NCBI RefSeq assembly: GCF_038006205.1
Contig: NZ_JBBOUU010000001.1
Coordinates: forward strand, 3,600,001 to 3,664,000
Direction: 5' to 3'
Length of the DNA: 64,000 nucleotides
Source of the DNA: Solibacillus sp. FSL R7-0668
GTDB lineage: Bacteria > Bacillota > Bacilli > Bacillales_A > Planococcaceae
Shown here: positions 61,505 through 64,000 of the stretch, piece after piece
Numbering within the stretch: position 1 is the first letter of the stretch
How the letters are laid out: every line of letters begins with the position of its first letter
Program-made: the position numbers and the translations under genes
The notes under the pieces: generated by a model
What the model was told of the DNA's origin: nothing
Database searches by the model: none
The model's input: the letters and a program-made list of their open reading frames with translations, nothing else

Positions 61505-62989
61505 TTATTTAATGCCACGCATGGCTTTTGTAATAATTGGTGAAATGAGTAAAATGATCATACCAATTACAATGGATAAACCACCTAATACACCAAAGTA
61601 CACTGTTTCTGACACGAGCTCATAAACACGAACAAGCTGTGCATTAATTGCTTGGGCAGCCGCTGATGCTAAAAACCATAAGGCCATTGTTTGACCTGCG
61701 AAAGCTGCTGGCGCTAATTTGGTAGTAGCGGATAAACCAACTGGGGATAATAATAATTCACCAGCAACTAATAAGAAGATGGATAGTACCACCCATAATG
61801 GATTTACTAAAGTACCTTCTGGCGTTACTACAATTGCGGCGATGATGATTAAGAAAGAAACACCTGCAAAGAATAAAGAATAGGCAAATTTACGAGGCGT
61901 TGATGGCCCTGAATCACCTAATTTTGTCCATAATATCGCAAATAATGGAGCCATAGCGATAATGAATAAGGGATTAAATGATTGGAACCATGCTGCTGGA
62001 ATATCAAAGCGCCATAGATGTAAATTCGTACGTGTATCAATAAATGTCGCTAAAATCGTTGAAGATTGCTCAGCGATTGCCCAGAACATTACTGCACATA
62101 TGAATAACGGAATATAAGCTAAGAGACGTGATTTTTCATCTGCACTTGTTTTTGGACTACGGTACATATAAATGATAAATACTGTAGGAATCATAACTCC
62201 TAAAAATGTGATTAATAACGAGAAGTTTTCGACACTTGCATTCCCAGTCCTGTATGCCACTATACCTAATGCAAGCATCACTAAACCACCGATTGTGAAG
62301 TTACGTGCTGTTGTTTTCTTTTCTGCAGCCGATAATGGGTTAGGCGCTACAGAGCCTGCTAAACCAAGGCTCTTTTGTGACATGGAGTAAACCACTAAGC
62401 CAATAAACATCCCTACTGCAGCAACACCAAATCCTGCGTGGAAGCCCCAGTTCTTTTGAAATAAACCAACAAGTAATGGTGCTATGAAACCACCTAAGTT
62501 AATCCCCATATAGAAAATAGAGAAGCCTGAATCACGACGAACATCATTAGGTGCATATAAATCTCCGACGACGGATGATACATTTGGTTTTAGTAAGCCT
62601 GTCCCAATAATAATGAAGAACATCGATAAGTAAAGCGCTGTCGCACCAAGTGGTAATGCAAGTAAAATATGACCGATCATAATTAAGATACCGCCATAAA
62701 ATATTGCTTTACGCATGCCTGTAATTCGATCGGCAATCCAACCCCCGATAATGCCCGACATATAAATTAACGACCCGTAAATCGACATGATAATATTTGC
62801 TTGCGTCCGGTCTAACCCTAAGCCACCATCTTTAAGAGAATAGTACATATAAAATAATAGTATGGCACGCATACCATAATATGAAAATCGTTCCCAAAAC
62901 TCTGTAAAGAATAAAGTAAATAGCCCTTTAGGTTGCCCTACGAAGCCAGTTTGAGGAACCGATTTCACAATTTCTTCTTTAGAATACAT
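61505..62989 (-). CDS. POT-family di-/tripeptide:proton symporter
   Basis: 494 residues, about 14 membrane helices. The proton-coupling motif EFWERFSYYGMR is near residue 30, and GLLKPNVSSVVGDLY and FSIFYMGINLGGFIAPLL are PTR2 signatures. Similar to DtpT. It imports small peptides; next to the racemase pair it could bring in peptides holding D-residues, but that is speculation. Confidence 0.94.
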   Translation of the reverse strand: MYSKEEIVKSVPQTGFVGQPKGLFTLFFTEFWERFSYYGMRAILLFYMYYSLKDGGLGLDRTQANIIMSIYGSLIYMSGIIGGWIADRITGMRKAIFYGGILIMIGHILLALPLGATALYLSMFFIIIGTGLLKPNVSSVVGDLYAPNDVRRDSGFSIFYMGINLGGFIAPLLVGLFQKNWGFHAGFGVAAVGMFIGLVVYSMSQKSLGLAGSVAPNPLSAAEKKTTARNFTIGGLVMLALGIVAYRTGNASVENFSLLITFLGVMIPTVFIIYMYRSPKTSADEKSRLLAYIPLFICAVMFWAIAEQSSTILATFIDTRTNLHLWRFDIPAAWFQSFNPLFIIAMAPLFAILWTKLGDSGPSTPRKFAYSLFFAGVSFLIIIAAIVVTPEGTLVNPLWVVLSIFLLVAGELLLSPVGLSATTKLAPAAFAGQTMALWFLASAAAQAINAQLVRVYELVSETVYFGVLGGLSIVIGMIILLISPIITKAMRGIK

Positions 62990-63107
62990 TTGAAACCTCC
63001 TCCGATTTAGTAAATATTCTGATAATTGATTTTTTCAGTACTTTCCTAGTATAGAGGATTTTCTAGCGTTTGCAAAATGGTTTGTTTAACTAACAGGGGA
63101 ATGCAAA

Positions 63108-63146
63108 GAGCTTGTCCTGAACTATTCTTCAAGACAAGCCCTTATT
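63108..63146 (-). terminator. Terminator of hflX
   Basis: GGGCTTGTC-TGAA and TTCA-GACAAGCTC pair (two G-U) on the minus strand; the T-tract is short. Confidence 0.65.
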
Positions 63147-63154
63147 TTCGCCGT

Positions 63155-64000
63155 TTATTTCACTTCATAATTTTCATATTTATTGTAATCCGCTTGTTTG
63201 AGCTCCAAGGTTAATAGCGTGCCTTGTTCTTCATAAGCTGTTTCTAATATCGTTGCCTGTTCATTCAAATAAGAAACGACTGCTCCCTGCTCATATGGAA
63301 TAAGCATTTGGCATGTAACATAATCCGAGAAAATTTGCTTACGAATCATTTGAAGTAATTCATCTAAGCCGACTCCCTCTTTTGCTGCAATCCAAATATT
63401 ATCCCCGCTAATTAATGGATATTCTAACTTTGCCAAATCTGATTTGTTGTACACATAGATTGTCGGGATATTTTCTACATCAATTGCTTGTAATGTATCG
63501 TTCGTCACATCCATCATAAAGCGATATTCCTCATTCGATACGTCCACAACATGCAGTAGTAAATCTGCTTCACGCGCTTCCTCTAGCGTTGAACGGAAGG
63601 CCTTTACTAAATGGTGCGGCAACTTACTCACAAACCCAACGGTATCCGTTAATAAAAATGATTTATTATCCTCTAATTCAATATTGCGCACCGATGTTTC
63701 AAGCGTAGCGAACAGCATATCTTTTTCGAAAACTTGCTTGCTATCGTCCTGACCAATCTTCGCTAAAAGTTGGTTCATGATTGTTGATTTACCTGCATTC
63801 GTATAGCCTACAATTGACACGACAGGCATTGCATTTTTACGGCGCTGCTTACGCTGTGTTTCACGTTGCTCTTTGACTGCTTCTAATTCTTTTTTGATTT
63901 TTGAAATTTGGTCCTCGATTTTACGGCGATCGAGCTCCAGTTTTGTCTCCCCGGCACCACGGTTTTTAAAGCCACCACCTGTACCACCACCCTGACGTGA
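63155..64000 (-). CDS. hflX: Ribosome-associated GTPase HflX (3' part; start outside window)
   Basis: 282 C-terminal residues are visible; the frame is open to the window edge. The glycine-rich linker (QGGGTGGGFKNRGAGETKLE), a basic coiled coil, then the G domain: G1 GYTNAGKSTIMNQL, G2/G3 LTDTVGFVSKLPHHLVKAF, G4 NKSD. HflX splits stalled 70S ribosomes, notably after stress. The N-terminal HflX domain is not in the window. Confidence 0.95.
   Translation of the reverse strand, partial: SRQGGGTGGGFKNRGAGETKLELDRRKIEDQISKIKKELEAVKEQRETQRKQRRKNAMPVVSIVGYTNAGKSTIMNQLLAKIGQDDSKQVFEKDMLFATLETSVRNIELEDNKSFLLTDTVGFVSKLPHHLVKAFRSTLEEAREADLLLHVVDVSNEEYRFMMDVTNDTLQAIDVENIPTIYVYNKSDLAKLEYPLISGDNIWIAAKEGVGLDELLQMIRKQIFSDYVTCQMLIPYEQGAVVSYLNEQATILETAYEEQGTLLTLELKQADYNKYENYEVK

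Noticed and set aside
1-64000. CRISPR arrays, tRNA/rRNA genes, prophage or large integrative elements
   Set aside because: No regularly spaced repeats, tRNA folds or phage gene runs were seen on reading the window; only the single IS is mobile.

Overview
The window is a low-GC Firmicutes chromosome segment. Protein similarities, a full SigB locus, A/T-rich intergenic DNA, frequent TTG starts and a gene order close to the Bacillus subtilis ddl-to-tex region point to Bacillales, most likely Planococcaceae (Solibacillus/Lysinibacillus-like). No rRNA, tRNA, CRISPR array or prophage is visible; the one clear mobile element is an IS3-family (IS150-group-like) insertion sequence.

Positions 1-18249 are a conserved backbone, mostly on the minus strand. 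Read in transcription order it runs ddl-murF, cshA, ydbS-ydbT (two PH-domain membrane proteins), a rhomboid protease (plus strand), acpS, a LolA-like lipoprotein, alr, the ndoAI-ndoA toxin-antitoxin pair, rsbT-rsbU-rsbV-rsbW-sigB and tex. An alpha/beta hydrolase and a chemoreceptor are inserted between cshA and murF. Compared with B. subtilis, rsbR, rsbS and rsbX are missing from the SigB locus, while the internal SigB promoter before rsbV is present. A SigW-type promoter precedes ydbS.

Positions 18250-30550 hold an unrecognised gene, a 170-nt structured palindromic element behind an ECF-type promoter, a RodA/FtsW-family lipid II polymerase, the IS (inserted in the loop of a shared terminator), a 45-aa gene missed by size cut-offs, a DUF1963 protein, cardiolipin synthase, a VanY carboxypeptidase, an AraC regulator, a LytTR regulator and an acetyl-CoA hydrolase/CoA-transferase.

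Positions 30550-46560 hold a YtxH-like stress protein and a 33-aa membrane peptide with back-to-back SigB-like promoters, a GNAT protein, a DUF1002 protein, CvfB, MntR, a ComFB-like protein, a cadC-cadA metal efflux operon with two operators, a penicillin-acylase-family protein, exonuclease III, MurB, an HxlR regulator, YceI, azoreductase, a DsbA/FrnE-like protein, an FAD-Rieske oxidoreductase and Mn-dependent pyrophosphatase.

Positions 46560-64000 hold a two-domain GNAT protein, an RpiR regulator, a NiaP-like niacin transporter divergent from thrC-thrB, a NAD(P)-binding protein, a ZIP metal transporter, a PAP2 phosphatase, a Fur-boxed siderophore ABC transporter with a downstream heme monooxygenase, an N-acylamino-acid racemase/acetyltransferase pair, a POT peptide transporter and the 3' part of hflX. 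Themes are envelope synthesis and stress (SigB, ECF promoters), metal and iron homeostasis, and redox/quinone defence.
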